Origin: Zoogloea sp044344315
GTDB taxonomy: Bacteria > Pseudomonadota > Gammaproteobacteria > Burkholderiales > Rhodocyclaceae
NCBI RefSeq assembly: GCF_044344315.1
Contig: NZ_JBIJDC010000001.1
Coordinates: 1-64,000 of the forward strand
Direction: 5' to 3'
Length of the DNA: 64,000 nucleotides
Position 1 is the stretch's first letter, and every line of letters starts with the position of its first letter. The notes under the pieces are model-generated. The model was not told where the DNA came from. It saw nothing but the letters and a program-made list of their open reading frames with translations, and ran no database searches. The translations under genes were made by a program, and so were the position numbers. Below are positions 48,002-56,611 of this stretch, piece after piece.

Positions 48002-49712
48002 TGCCCTGATCCTGGGTCACGCGCAGCACTTCCTCCAGACTGGTTTCACCGGCAGCCACCTTGCGCAGGCCGTCTTCATAGAGGGTAAACATGCCCGACT
48101 TGCGCGCGGTTTCATGCAGGGCAGTGGCGTCGGCACCGGAAATGATGGCCTGGTGCATGCTCTCGCCCAGCACGAACAGCTCATGGATACCGGTCCGCCC
48201 CGAGTAACCCGTCTGGCGGCAGGCCGGGCAGCCCACAGGGTTGTAGACGCGGGTGCTGCCGCCCATGAAACGCTTAAGCCCGCTGCGTTCGAGCACGCTC
48301 TCGTCCAGATCCACCGGTGCCTTGCAGGCCGTGCACAGCCGGCGCACCAGGCGCTGGGCCAGCACGCCATTTACCGACGAGGTGATCAGGTAGCGCTCAA
48401 GGCCCATGTCCTGCAGGCGGATCACTGCCCCGGCCGCCGTATTGGTGTGCAGCGTGGACAGCACCAAGTGGCCGGTGAGCGCAGACTGAACGGCGATCTG
48501 GGCGGTTTCCCCATCGCGCATCTCACCGATCATGATGATGTCCGGATCCTGGCGCAGGATGGCGCGCAAGGCGTTGGCAAAGCTCAGGCCGATCTGGGGA
48601 TGAACCTGGATCTGGTTGATACCGCCCAGCTGGTACTCCACCGGGTCTTCCACGGTGATGATCTTGGTGGCCTGGGCATCGAGCTTGCCAAGGGCGGCAT
48701 AGAGCGTGGTGGTCTTGCCCGAGCCGGTGGGGCCGGTAACCAGCAGGATGCCGTGGGGGCGTTGCAGCAGTGATTCGAAGACTTCCAGGGTGTCCCGGCT
48801 GAAGCCCATTTCGTGGAGGCTGAAACGGATGCTGGCGCGGTCCAGGACCCGCATCACCACGCTCTCGCCATGCACCGTCGGCACGGTGGACACGCGCAGA
48901 TCCAGTTCGCGCCCCTTGATGCGCAGGTTGATCCGGCCATCCTGGGGCAGGCGACGTTCGGCGATATTGAGATGGGCCAGCAGCTTGATCCGCGACACCA
49001 CCGCCGCGGACATGGCCGGCGACACGGACTCGCCCATCTGGATCACACCGTCCACCCGATAGCGCACATGCAAACCGTCGTCGAAGGGCTCCAGGTGGAT
49101 GTCCGAGGCCTTCAGGTCGATGACCCGCGCCACGATCTGGTTCACCAGGCGGATCACCGGCGCTTCGCTGGCCAGATCCTTCAGATGCTCAATGAAGTCG
49201 CCGCCAGCTTCGAAGTCATCACCGCCGACGTCGCCTTCATCGTCCTCCGGGGGCGTCTCGAGCAAGCCTTTCAGGCCGGCTTCGATGTCGCCCTCGAGCC
49301 CCAGGGCCAGGCGCACATCCAGCCCGGTGGCCAGGCGCAGGGCCTTGGCGACGAAAGCGTTCTGCGGCTCGGCACACACCACGGTCAATACCCCGTCCTC
49401 CTCGCGGAGGGGCAAGGCACGGTGGGAGGTGAGGAAGTCGGGCGAAACACCGTCGGGCAGGGGCAGCTCCGCCGGAAAAGCGTCGGCAAGCACCAGCGGC
49501 ACATCCAGCTGGCGGGACAGGGCCCGGGCCACATCCAGATCGGAGACCACCCCCAGCCGGATCAGCACGGAGCCGAGCATGCCCCCCATTTCGGCCTGGG
49601 CCGACAGGGCACGTTCGAGGTCCCGGGCGCCAAGCTTGCCGTCGGCAACGAGCATGTCCCCGAGCAGGGCGCGGGGGGACTGGGGATCAGGAGAGAAGGT
49701 CTGTTCAGTCAT
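47994..49712 (-). CDS. gspE: Type II secretion ATPase GspE
   Basis: A 572-residue hexameric ATPase. The N-terminal domain includes LGDMLVADGKLGARDLERAL; Walker A is GPTGSGKTTTLYAAL near residue 328, and EDPVEYQLGGINQIQV and ILRQDPDIIMIGEMRD follow. A tetracysteine zinc element is present (CTAC near 466, CPAC near 494). It powers pseudopilus growth. It is the first gsp gene, 30 nt after the TPR gene, so the TPR gene probably shares its transcript. Confidence 0.95.
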   Translation of the reverse strand: MTEQTFSPDPQSPRALLGDMLVADGKLGARDLERALSAQAEMGGMLGSVLIRLGVVSDLDVARALSRQLDVPLVLADAFPAELPLPDGVSPDFLTSHRALPLREEDGVLTVVCAEPQNAFVAKALRLATGLDVRLALGLEGDIEAGLKGLLETPPEDDEGDVGGDDFEAGGDFIEHLKDLASEAPVIRLVNQIVARVIDLKASDIHLEPFDDGLHVRYRVDGVIQMGESVSPAMSAAVVSRIKLLAHLNIAERRLPQDGRINLRIKGRELDLRVSTVPTVHGESVVMRVLDRASIRFSLHEMGFSRDTLEVFESLLQRPHGILLVTGPTGSGKTTTLYAALGKLDAQATKIITVEDPVEYQLGGINQIQVHPQIGLSFANALRAILRQDPDIIMIGEMRDGETAQIAVQSALTGHLVLSTLHTNTAAGAVIRLQDMGLERYLITSSVNGVLAQRLVRRLCTACKAPVDLDESVLERSGLKRFMGGSTRVYNPVGCPACRQTGYSGRTGIHELFVLGESMHQAIISGADATALHETARKSGMFTLYEDGLRKVAAGETSLEEVLRVTQDQGNA

Positions 49713-49742
49713 GGGCGTGATTCAGCGGACGGCAGGCCGGCT

Positions 49743-52148
49743 TCACTTCTGCTCGGCCTTGCTGCGGCCCAGGGCCCTTGAGGACTCCAGCATCTGCGTG
49801 ACGGTGGCCCGCAATTTGGCGGCGTCGGGCTTCCTGTCGACGATCACCTTGGCCCGTTCGAGCAGTGGCAGGGCACCCTGGTAATCACCACGGGCAATGC
49901 GCTCGGACGCCACGTTGTTGAGGGAGGTGGCCAGATCCAGGTCATCGGCCGGCAGGATGGCTTCGCGAATGCGCAGGGCTTCCGCCAGGTGTTCAGCCGC
50001 TTCGGGCCCGGCCCGCCGGCTGAAGAGGGACACGCCCAGGTTGTTCTCGGCATTGGCCAGCTCGGCACTTGCCCCGCCGGAAACCCGGCGGAGGATGGCG
50101 ATGGCGCGGCGATAGCACGGCTCGGCCTCGTCGGCGCGCCCCTGCAGGCGCCAGGACTCACCCAGGTTGTTGAGGATCACGCCGGTCTGGGCATTGTCGT
50201 CATTGAGCACCGCCGCCCGGGTTTCGAGCAGGAAACGGTAATCGGTGGCGGCCTCGGCATAACGCTGCTGGGCAAACTCCAGATCGGCGAGCATCAGGCG
50301 CAGGGTCAGGATGGAAGGATCCCGGTCGGCATTCGGGCGGGACTCCCGCAGGGTCAGCAGGCGCCGGTACAGGCTCTCGGCCTCGACCGCGTTGCCGTTG
50401 GCCTTGTGGATGCCGGCCACCCGTTCGAGCAGGGCCTCGAAGGCCGGGCTGCCGGAGCCGAGCGTCAGCTCGCTCCCCGTCACCAGACGCGTGTACAGAG
50501 GCGCCGCCTCACCGTAGCGCTTGCGGGCGAGATAAGCGTCCGCCTGGGTTTCAAGCAAGGCCAGAACGGTCGGATGATCCGGCCCCAGGAAGGCGGTCTG
50601 GATGGCCAGCAGGCGCCTGTTGTAAGCATCAAGCTCGCCCTGCTCGCCACTGGCGAGGCTGATCGCAGCCAGGCCGTTGAGGGGCGGCAGCAGCTCGGGG
50701 TGCTCCGGGCCAAACACCTTCTCCAGTGATGCGAGGGACTTCTTGAACTGGGGCGTCGCCTCCACGTAACGCCCCTGCAGGCGGTACAGCTCGGCCAGCT
50801 CGTAGCGGGCGCGGGCCACGGCCGGGTGGGCGGCAGGCAGGTTCTTCTCGCGCATGGCGAGGGCGCGGCGATACAGCGGCTCGGCCCGGGCAACATTCCC
50901 CTCGGCCAGGGCCACCCGGGCCCGCACGGATTCGGCCAGCACCAGCGCCGGATGATCGGACCACACTCCGTCCTGCAGGGCCAGGAAGGCCTCGTCCAGC
51001 AGAACATCCGCCTCCTCATTGCGCCCCTGGGCGCTGACCACGGCAGCCTGCCGTGCAAGCACCTCGGCATAGTCCGGGTGGTCACGGCCCAGACGTTTCT
51101 CGCGGATGATCACCGCCCGCTGCAGGGTACGCTCGGCCAGGGCGTACTGGCGCTGGTCTGCATACAGTGCAGCCAACCGGGTCAGGGCCGTAGCGACCTC
51201 CGGGTGAGTCAGGCCGAGGCGCTGCTCACGGATCTCCAGGGCGCGTCGATAGAGGGGCTCAGCCGCACTGAATCGATACTGTGCCCGATACAGCTCGGCC
51301 GTCGCCAGCAGGGATAGGGCCACATCGGGGTGCATTGCGCCCAGGCTACGCTCGCGGATCTCCATGGCCTGCAGACATGGCTTCTCGGCCTGGGCGTAGC
51401 GCCCCTGATCGCGCAGAAGCTCGCACTGATCGCCCAGGGAGGCCGCAACATCGGGGTGGTCGGCCGCCAGGGCCTTCTCACGGATTGCCAGGGCCCGCGT
51501 CTGCAGAGGCTCGGCGGCCGGGAACAGCCCCTGGGCACGGTACAGCTCGGCCAGGTTGCCGAGGGACATGGCCACATCCGGATGGGTCGGCGACAGGGCC
51601 CGCTCGCGCAGATCGAGGGCACGCTTGTGCAGCAGCGCCGACTTGGCGTAATTGCCCCTGGCCTTGTGGTAAGCCCCCAGGTTGTTGAGGGAGTTGGCGA
51701 CCTCGACGCTAGTGTAGCCGCGCACGTTCTCGCGGATGTCGAGGGCACGCTTGAGGGGGCCCTCCGCCTTGTCGAGACGCCCCTGCCCCAGATAGACCAG
51801 ACCGAGGTTGTTCAGGGAGGTGGCGATATCGGGATGATCCGGCCCAAGACGGCTCTCGCGGATGGACAGAGCGCGCTCGAAGAGGGGCTCGGCGAGGTCG
51901 AAATCGGCGTTGAGGACGTGGATCGAAGCCAGCTCGTTGAGCGCGGCGGCCAGTTTCAGCGCCTCGGCACGCCCTCCCTGTTCGGCCACCTCCACAGCTG
52001 CCCGGGCTGCCTTGAGGCGTGCTTCGTAGGCCTGGAAGGCCACCTGGGCGGTCGGCCCGGAGGCGGTGGTACTGACGGCGGAGGCAGGCGCAGACACAAG
52101 GCCCAGCAGGCTCGCGGCGAGCATGCCGAGGGCGAAACGTGGTTTCAT
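49743..52148 (-). CDS. Secreted tetratricopeptide-repeat protein (kinesin-light-chain-like TPRs)
   Basis: An 801-residue protein with a signal peptide (MKPRFALGMLAASLLGLVSA, then AxA site PASA). Almost all the rest is about 17 consecutive 42-residue TPR units of the kinesin-light-chain class, with the consensus A-E-P-L-Y-x-R-A-L-x-I-R-E followed by L-G-x-x-H-P-D-V-A. The superhelix should be a periplasmic or surface protein-binding scaffold. No enzymatic domain is visible. It precedes gspE by 30 nt, which suggests a link to T2SS assembly or substrate handling, but this is context only. The repeats have diverged, so no long exact DNA repeat is present. Confidence 0.8.
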   Translation of the reverse strand: MKPRFALGMLAASLLGLVSAPASAVSTTASGPTAQVAFQAYEARLKAARAAVEVAEQGGRAEALKLAAALNELASIHVLNADFDLAEPLFERALSIRESRLGPDHPDIATSLNNLGLVYLGQGRLDKAEGPLKRALDIRENVRGYTSVEVANSLNNLGAYHKARGNYAKSALLHKRALDLRERALSPTHPDVAMSLGNLAELYRAQGLFPAAEPLQTRALAIREKALAADHPDVAASLGDQCELLRDQGRYAQAEKPCLQAMEIRERSLGAMHPDVALSLLATAELYRAQYRFSAAEPLYRRALEIREQRLGLTHPEVATALTRLAALYADQRQYALAERTLQRAVIIREKRLGRDHPDYAEVLARQAAVVSAQGRNEEADVLLDEAFLALQDGVWSDHPALVLAESVRARVALAEGNVARAEPLYRRALAMREKNLPAAHPAVARARYELAELYRLQGRYVEATPQFKKSLASLEKVFGPEHPELLPPLNGLAAISLASGEQGELDAYNRRLLAIQTAFLGPDHPTVLALLETQADAYLARKRYGEAAPLYTRLVTGSELTLGSGSPAFEALLERVAGIHKANGNAVEAESLYRRLLTLRESRPNADRDPSILTLRLMLADLEFAQQRYAEAATDYRFLLETRAAVLNDDNAQTGVILNNLGESWRLQGRADEAEPCYRRAIAILRRVSGGASAELANAENNLGVSLFSRRAGPEAAEHLAEALRIREAILPADDLDLATSLNNVASERIARGDYQGALPLLERAKVIVDRKPDAAKLRATVTQMLESSRALGRSKAEQK

Positions 52149-52214
52149 CGTTATCGGTTATCCAACAAATCCGGCCGACAGTTTAACCGACGCGGTATTG
52201 GACTTTCAGAGAAA

Positions 52215-52248
52215 GTGGGCGCCCGACCCTTCCGGGTGGGGCGCCCAC
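52215..52248 (-). terminator. Hairpin downstream of the UDP-glucuronate epimerase gene
   Basis: GTGGGCGCC (52215-52223) pairs with GGCGCCCAC (52240-52248); ACCC/GGGT (52226-52229 with 52234-52237) extends the stem inward. It lies 24 nt past the stop of the epimerase gene and on the minus strand is followed by a T-rich stretch (CTTTCTCTGAAAG). Confidence 0.7.
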
Positions 52249-52271
52249 GGGCAGCGAGACTCGACTGAGGC

Positions 52272-53279
52272 TTACTTGCCGTAGTAGCCGCGATACCACT
52301 CGACGAAGCGGCCGATGCCCACCGGCACCGGGGTGGCCGGTACAAAGCCGGTCCAGGCGTTGAGGGCATCGGTGTTGGCGTAGGTGGCCGGCACGTCGCC
52401 ATCCTGCAGGGGCAGGAAGTTCTTCTCGGCCTGCTTGCCCAGGGCGCTCTCGATGGCCTCGACAAAGGCCATCAGCTCCACCGGGTTGTTGTTGCCGATG
52501 TTGAAAACCCGGTAGGGCACGTTGCTGGTGCTGGGGTTGGGCTGGTCAGCGTTGTACGCGGCGTCAGGTTCGGCGGTGTGGTCGAGGGTCTTGATGACGC
52601 CCTGGACGATGTCGTCCACATAGGTGAAGTCACGCTTCATCTTGCCGTGGTTGAACACGTCGATGGGCTTGCCCTCGAGGATGGCCTTGGTGAACAGGAA
52701 CAGGGCCATGTCCGGACGGCCCCACGGGCCATACACGGTGAAGAAGCGCAGGCCGGTGGTGGGCAGACCAAACAGGTGGCTGTAGGTGTGGGCCATCAGC
52801 TCGTTGGCCTTCTTGGTGGCCGCGTACATGCTCACCGGGTGATCGACGCTGTCGTACTCGGAGAAGGGCATGCGGGTGTTGCCACCGTACACGCTGGAGC
52901 TGGAAGCATAGACCAGGTGCTTGACCTTGCTGTGACGGCAACCTTCCAGGATGTTCATGAAGCCCACCAGGTTGCTCTCCACGTAGGCCTGGGGATTGAC
53001 CAGGGAGTAGCGCACGCCGGCCTGGGCGGCCAGGTGGATCACCTTGTCGAACTTCTCTTCGGCAAACAGCTTGGCCATGCCGGCGTTGTCCGCCACGTCC
53101 ATCTTCACAAAGCGGAAGTTCTCGTGGGGCGTCAGACGGGCCAGCCGGTCGTGCTTGAGCTGGACCTCGTAGTAATCGTTGAGGTTGTCGAGACCGACCA
53201 CCTGATCGCCTCGCGCCAGCAGGAGCTGGCTGGTATGCATGCCGATGAATCCGGCAGCGCCGGTGACGAGAATTTTCAT
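52272..53279 (-). CDS. UDP-glucuronate 4-epimerase-like SDR enzyme
   Basis: A 335-residue extended SDR. MKILVTGAAGFIGMHTSQLL is the NAD-binding start. HLAAQAGVRYSLVNPQAYV near residue 80 is characteristic of UDP-glucuronate/galacturonate epimerases of capsule loci, and the catalytic YAATKKANE (YxxxK) is near 155. RDFTYVDDIVQGV follows. It likely makes UDP-galacturonate for surface polysaccharide. Start ATG 53279 was chosen because the Rossmann motif begins there; the frame is open to 53333. It stands alone, divergent from waaA, some 17 kb from the O-antigen genes. Confidence 0.9.
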   Translation of the reverse strand: MKILVTGAAGFIGMHTSQLLLARGDQVVGLDNLNDYYEVQLKHDRLARLTPHENFRFVKMDVADNAGMAKLFAEEKFDKVIHLAAQAGVRYSLVNPQAYVESNLVGFMNILEGCRHSKVKHLVYASSSSVYGGNTRMPFSEYDSVDHPVSMYAATKKANELMAHTYSHLFGLPTTGLRFFTVYGPWGRPDMALFLFTKAILEGKPIDVFNHGKMKRDFTYVDDIVQGVIKTLDHTAEPDAAYNADQPNPSTSNVPYRVFNIGNNNPVELMAFVEAIESALGKQAEKNFLPLQDGDVPATYANTDALNAWTGFVPATPVPVGIGRFVEWYRGYYGK

Positions 53280-53432
53280 GATCGCGGGGTACTCGAAGTT
53301 GTAGGGAGCAGACAAGGCAGGGCCGGACTGCAAAGATGCCCGGATACGCGGTCAGCAGTCCGGCATTTTCTCACGGGAGCATGTCAGGGTAAATCGGCTC
53401 CCCCCCGTGAACGTGTCGTCTGTAACGACCGT

Positions 53433-53438
53433 TATACT
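53433..53438 (+). promoter_or_regulatory. Candidate -10 element of waaA
   Basis: TATACT matches five of six bases of the sigma70 -10 box. It lies 31 nt before the preferred TTG start of waaA. No good -35 is found at 16-18 nt spacing. If real, transcripts begin downstream of GTG 53407, which supports the later start. Confidence 0.3.
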
Positions 53439-53469
53439 TTCAGGCCCCGGCAAGCCCCAGGCGCATCCC

Positions 53470-54753
53470 TTGATCCTTCGTCTTCTGTACTCTGCACTCT
53501 GGTACCTGGCCACGCCACTGATCGGTTTGCGCCTGGTGTGGCGTGCGCGCCGCCAGCCCGAATACCTGCAGCACGTGGGCGAGCGCTTCGGGCGCTATCC
53601 GACGTCCATGCCGGCCCCCCTCATCTGGCTGCATGCCGTGTCGGTGGGGGAAACCCGGGCCAGCGCGCCGCTGGTGCATGCGCTGCTCGACGCCCACCCC
53701 GACTGCAGCCTGCTGCTGACCCACATGACGCCCACCGGCCGGGCCACCGCCGCCGAGATCTTCGGCGATCTGGCCCCGCGGGTGCAGAGCGTCTACCTGC
53801 CCTACGACTTTCCCTGGGCCGTTGCGCGCTTCCTGCGCCATTTCCGTCCACGTATCGGGGTGCTGATGGAAACCGAGCTGTGGCCCAACCTGGTGGAGGG
53901 CTGCCGACGCACCGGCACACCACTGGCCATGGTCAATGCACGCCTCTCCGAGCGTTCGGCGCGGGGCTACCGGCGGGCCGGCAGCCTGGCACGGGACGCC
54001 TTCGCCCACCTGTCGGCCATCGGCGCCCAGACCGAGGCCGACGGCCACCGCATGCGCGCCCTGGGGGCCCGCTGGCTGCAGGTCACCGGCAACATCAAGT
54101 TCGACATCACCCCCCCTGAAGCCCTGCTGGCCCTGGGGCGCGAGTTCCGCAACCGGATCGGCCCGCGCCAGATCCTGCTGGCCGCCAGCACCCGCGAGGG
54201 CGAGGAAGGCCCCCTGCTGGAAGCCTTCGCCCGGCTGTGCCCACCGGAGGTCCTGCTCGTGCTGGTACCGCGCCACCCCCAGCGCTTCGACGAAGTCGCC
54301 AAACGGGTGGCCCGGAGTGGGCTCAAGCTGCAGCGCCGCTCCCGCAACGAGCCGGTGATGGCTGACACACGGGTCTGGCTGGGCGATTCGATGGGGGAGA
54401 TGTACGCCTACTATGTGGCAGCCGACACCGCCCTGATAGGCGGCTCGTGGGAGAAACTCGGTGGCCAGAACCCCATCGAGGCCAGTGCCGTGGGTTGCCC
54501 GGTGATCGTGGGGCCGCACACTTTCAACTTCAAGGCGGTTTGTGAGCAAGCCATCGAGGCCGGCGCGGCCCAACGGGCCGACAACCTGGACAACGGCCTT
54601 GATCTGGCCCTGGCAATCCTGCACAACCCGACGCGACGCAAGACCATGGGCGAGGCTGGGCGGGACTTTGCCCAAACCCATCGGGGCGCCACGGCGCGCA
54701 CCCTCGCCCTACTGGCACCCTTGCTGCACAGCGCCCGGGCCCGCAAACGCTGA
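53470..54753 (+). CDS. waaA: 3-deoxy-D-manno-octulosonic acid (Kdo) transferase
   Basis: About 427 residues, standard WaaA/KdtA length when started at TTG 53470 (ILRLLYSALWYLATPLIGL); GTG 53407 would add 21 atypical residues. WaaA adds Kdo from CMP-Kdo to lipid IVA on the cytoplasmic face of the inner membrane. Hallmarks are HAVSVGETRASAPL near residue 54, VLMETELWPNL near 132, the INFD-like NIKFDI segment near 215, and IGGSWEKLGGQNPIEA near 322. An N-terminal helix anchors it. It converges on ubiA with only 12 nt between stops. Confidence 0.93.
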   Translation: MILRLLYSALWYLATPLIGLRLVWRARRQPEYLQHVGERFGRYPTSMPAPLIWLHAVSVGETRASAPLVHALLDAHPDCSLLLTHMTPTGRATAAEIFGDLAPRVQSVYLPYDFPWAVARFLRHFRPRIGVLMETELWPNLVEGCRRTGTPLAMVNARLSERSARGYRRAGSLARDAFAHLSAIGAQTEADGHRMRALGARWLQVTGNIKFDITPPEALLALGREFRNRIGPRQILLAASTREGEEGPLLEAFARLCPPEVLLVLVPRHPQRFDEVAKRVARSGLKLQRRSRNEPVMADTRVWLGDSMGEMYAYYVAADTALIGGSWEKLGGQNPIEASAVGCPVIVGPHTFNFKAVCEQAIEAGAAQRADNLDNGLDLALAILHNPTRRKTMGEAGRDFAQTHRGATARTLALLAPLLHSARARKR

Positions 54754-54765
54754 CCCGTAGGCGGC

Positions 54766-55647
54766 TCAAACCATCGGCCGGAGCAGGTAATCCACCACCC
54801 AGCCCGCAAAGATCGCCCCCCCCACCCAGTTGTTGTGGAGGAAGGCCTTGAAGCATTTCGGCCGGTCACGCTCCCGGATCAGGGTGTAGTGATAGGCCAT
54901 GATGCCGGCGGCCACCGCCAGCCCGGCCACAAAGAACAGCCCTCCCCCGGTGCTCAAGCCCACCCAGCCGAGCAGGGCCAAGGTCAAACCGTAGCAGGCC
55001 ATCACGGCGGCCACGTCGAAACGGCCAAAGGTGATGGCCGAGGTCTTGATGCCGATCTTCAGATCGTCCGGGCGGTCCACCATGGCGTATTCCGTATCGT
55101 AGGCCACGGCCCAGAACACATTCGCCAGCAGCATCACCCAGGCCACCAACGGCACTTCGCCCTGCAGGGCAGCAAAGGCCATCGGAATGCCGAAACCGAA
55201 GGCAATGCCCAGGTAGGCCTGGGGAATGGCCAGGAAGCGCTTGGTAAAGGGATAGCTGCCTGCCAGGAACACCGCCGGCACACTGAGGGCGATGGTCAGA
55301 CCATTGAGGGGCAGCACCAGCATGAAGGAGAGCAGCGCCAGCCCCGCCGCCAGCAGCAGGGCTTCGCCGGGGCGCACCCGCCGCGCCGCCAGCGGCCGGT
55401 TGCGGGTGCGCTCCACATGACCATCGAAGTCCTTGTCGGCGTAGTCGTTGATCACGCACCCGGCCGAGCGCATCAGCACCGTGCCAACCACAAAGATCGC
55501 CACCACACCCAGCGCCGGCCGCCCCGCCCCGGCCACCCACAGGGCCCACAGGGTCGGCCACAGCAGCAGCAGGATGCCGATGGGCTTGTCCAGGCGCATC
55601 AGCTTCTTGTATTCGTCGAGGCGCTGGGGAAGGCTCAAAGTACTCAT
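54766..55647 (-). CDS. ubiA: 4-hydroxybenzoate polyprenyltransferase
   Basis: A 293-residue integral membrane prenyltransferase, typical UbiA size with eight or nine helices. The first Asp-rich motif is NDYADKDFDG near residue 67, with RTRNRPLAARRV next; the second is YDTEYAMVDRPDD near 190. It attaches the polyprenyl chain to 4-hydroxybenzoate in ubiquinone synthesis. Its ATG overlaps the stop of the ubiC remnant (ATGA), preserving the classic ubiC-ubiA junction even though ubiC is truncated. Confidence 0.96.
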   Translation of the reverse strand: MSTLSLPQRLDEYKKLMRLDKPIGILLLLWPTLWALWVAGAGRPALGVVAIFVVGTVLMRSAGCVINDYADKDFDGHVERTRNRPLAARRVRPGEALLLAAGLALLSFMLVLPLNGLTIALSVPAVFLAGSYPFTKRFLAIPQAYLGIAFGFGIPMAFAALQGEVPLVAWVMLLANVFWAVAYDTEYAMVDRPDDLKIGIKTSAITFGRFDVAAVMACYGLTLALLGWVGLSTGGGLFFVAGLAVAAGIMAYHYTLIRERDRPKCFKAFLHNNWVGGAIFAGWVVDYLLRPMV

Positions 55648-55800
55648 GGGGCCAGGTTCCGAATGGCGGGCAGGAAGACTTCAGTGATCAGCAAGGGCGC
55701 TCCGCCCCGTTGAAAGGCCGAACGGCGGGCCCACAGGGGCGGCAGGTCGGGTTCGCCGGTGGCCCGGGAGAGGTGCCAAGCAGGCGGGCCGTATTGTACG
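55644..55800 (-). pseudogene. ubiC: 3' remnant of chorismate lyase gene
   Basis: Just upstream of ubiA and overlapping its ATG is the C-terminal end of a UbiC-like protein: WHLSRATGEP, LWARRSAFQRGGAPLL and ITEVFLPAI. The Glu in EVFLP corresponds, from memory, to the catalytic Glu155 of E. coli UbiC. UbiC is about 165-190 residues; here the similarity ends near 55800 and the next sequence on this strand is non-coding and then the ferritin-like gene. The N-terminal two-thirds, with the conserved Arg, are missing. The frame stays open to 56000 without UbiC character. The left boundary of the break is approximate. Confidence 0.7.
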
Positions 55801-55905
55801 GTCCCCGCCAGCGCTGTAGGAAGGAGGTGCGCCCCCGCCCACACTGCCCACTGATGTCGGGACCGGGTAACGCTCGAACTTGAGGCGATCCGGTGCCGGC
55901 CGTTC

Positions 55906-56448
55906 TTATTCGAGCAGATCAGCCAGTTCGTCCGCGTGCGCCTCTTCCATCGCGAGAATCCCTTCGAGCATGGCACGGGTCGTCGAGTCCTTGTCGCCAA
56001 AGAACCGGATCATTTCACGATAGCTCTCGATGGCAACGCGCTCGGCGACCAGGTTCTCGCGGATCATCTTGTCGATGCTGTCGCATGCCACGTACTCGGC
56101 ATGGCTGCGTTCGCTCAAGCCCGCCGGGTCCATCTCCGGCGTTCCGCCGAGCTGCACGATGCGTTTGGCCAGCAGGTCGGCGTGGGCAAGTTCCTCGTTC
56201 GAATGCACCAGAAACTCCGCCGCAATCGGCTCCGAATGGATACCGCTGGCGGTGACAGCATGCTGACGATAGCGCAGTACGCACACCAGTTCGGTGGCCA
56301 GCGCGGTATTCAGCAGGTGAATCACCTGGTCCGGGTCAAGTTCGTAGCCGGGCGTCAGCGCGCCGTCCTCAATCTGCTTGCGGGCACGGGCGCGCAGGGT
56401 TTTCACGTCGGTGAGGAAGCTGGAATCGTTGGTGTAATCCTTGGCCAT
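55906..56448 (-). CDS. Ferritin-like (bacterioferritin-type) protein
   Basis: A 180-residue four-helix ferritin-like protein. The diiron ligands appear as ALATELVCVLRYRQH in helix A, NEELAHADLLAKRI (ExxH) in helix B, ENLVAERVAIESYREMI in helix C and MEEAHADELADLL (ExxH) in helix D. It may store iron or reduce peroxide; the exact subfamily (bacterioferritin, Dps-like or other) cannot be settled. Start ATG 56448 has a CAGGAG site 6 nt upstream. The 163-nt spacer upstream contains three TGTCGGA/GTCCGG elements and the 20-bp motif shared with the BON-domain gene. Confidence 0.85.
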   Translation of the reverse strand: MAKDYTNDSSFLTDVKTLRARARKQIEDGALTPGYELDPDQVIHLLNTALATELVCVLRYRQHAVTASGIHSEPIAAEFLVHSNEELAHADLLAKRIVQLGGTPEMDPAGLSERSHAEYVACDSIDKMIRENLVAERVAIESYREMIRFFGDKDSTTRAMLEGILAMEEAHADELADLLE

Positions 56449-56570
56449 GACAATCTCCTGAGTCGGACTCCCGGAATGGGAACGGTACGAATTGCCGAAT
56501 TGCAATCACCACCGTCATGACTCCATGATGGTCCGGCGCCACCCCCGCCGCTGTCGGACGTCGCAGACAG

Positions 56571-56590
56571 TGCGTGTCGGACAAGTCTTA
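56571..56590. promoter_or_regulatory. 20-bp motif shared with the BON-gene upstream region (copy 1)
   Basis: The plus-strand 20-mer beginning TGCGTGTCGGACA and ending GTCTTA matches 59325-59344 at 17 of 20 positions. It includes the near-palindrome TGTCGGACA. It lies 123 nt upstream of the ferritin-like start. A second TGTCGGA (56552-56558) and a GTCCGG (56531-56536) are nearby. Confidence 0.5.
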
Positions 56591-56611
56591 TCTCCGACCA
56601 TGTGACGAGGC

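Noticed and set aside
49743..52148. Periodic sequence in the TPR gene considered as a CRISPR or tandem DNA repeat
   Set aside because: The period is 126 bp, in frame and diverged at the DNA level; it reflects protein repeats.
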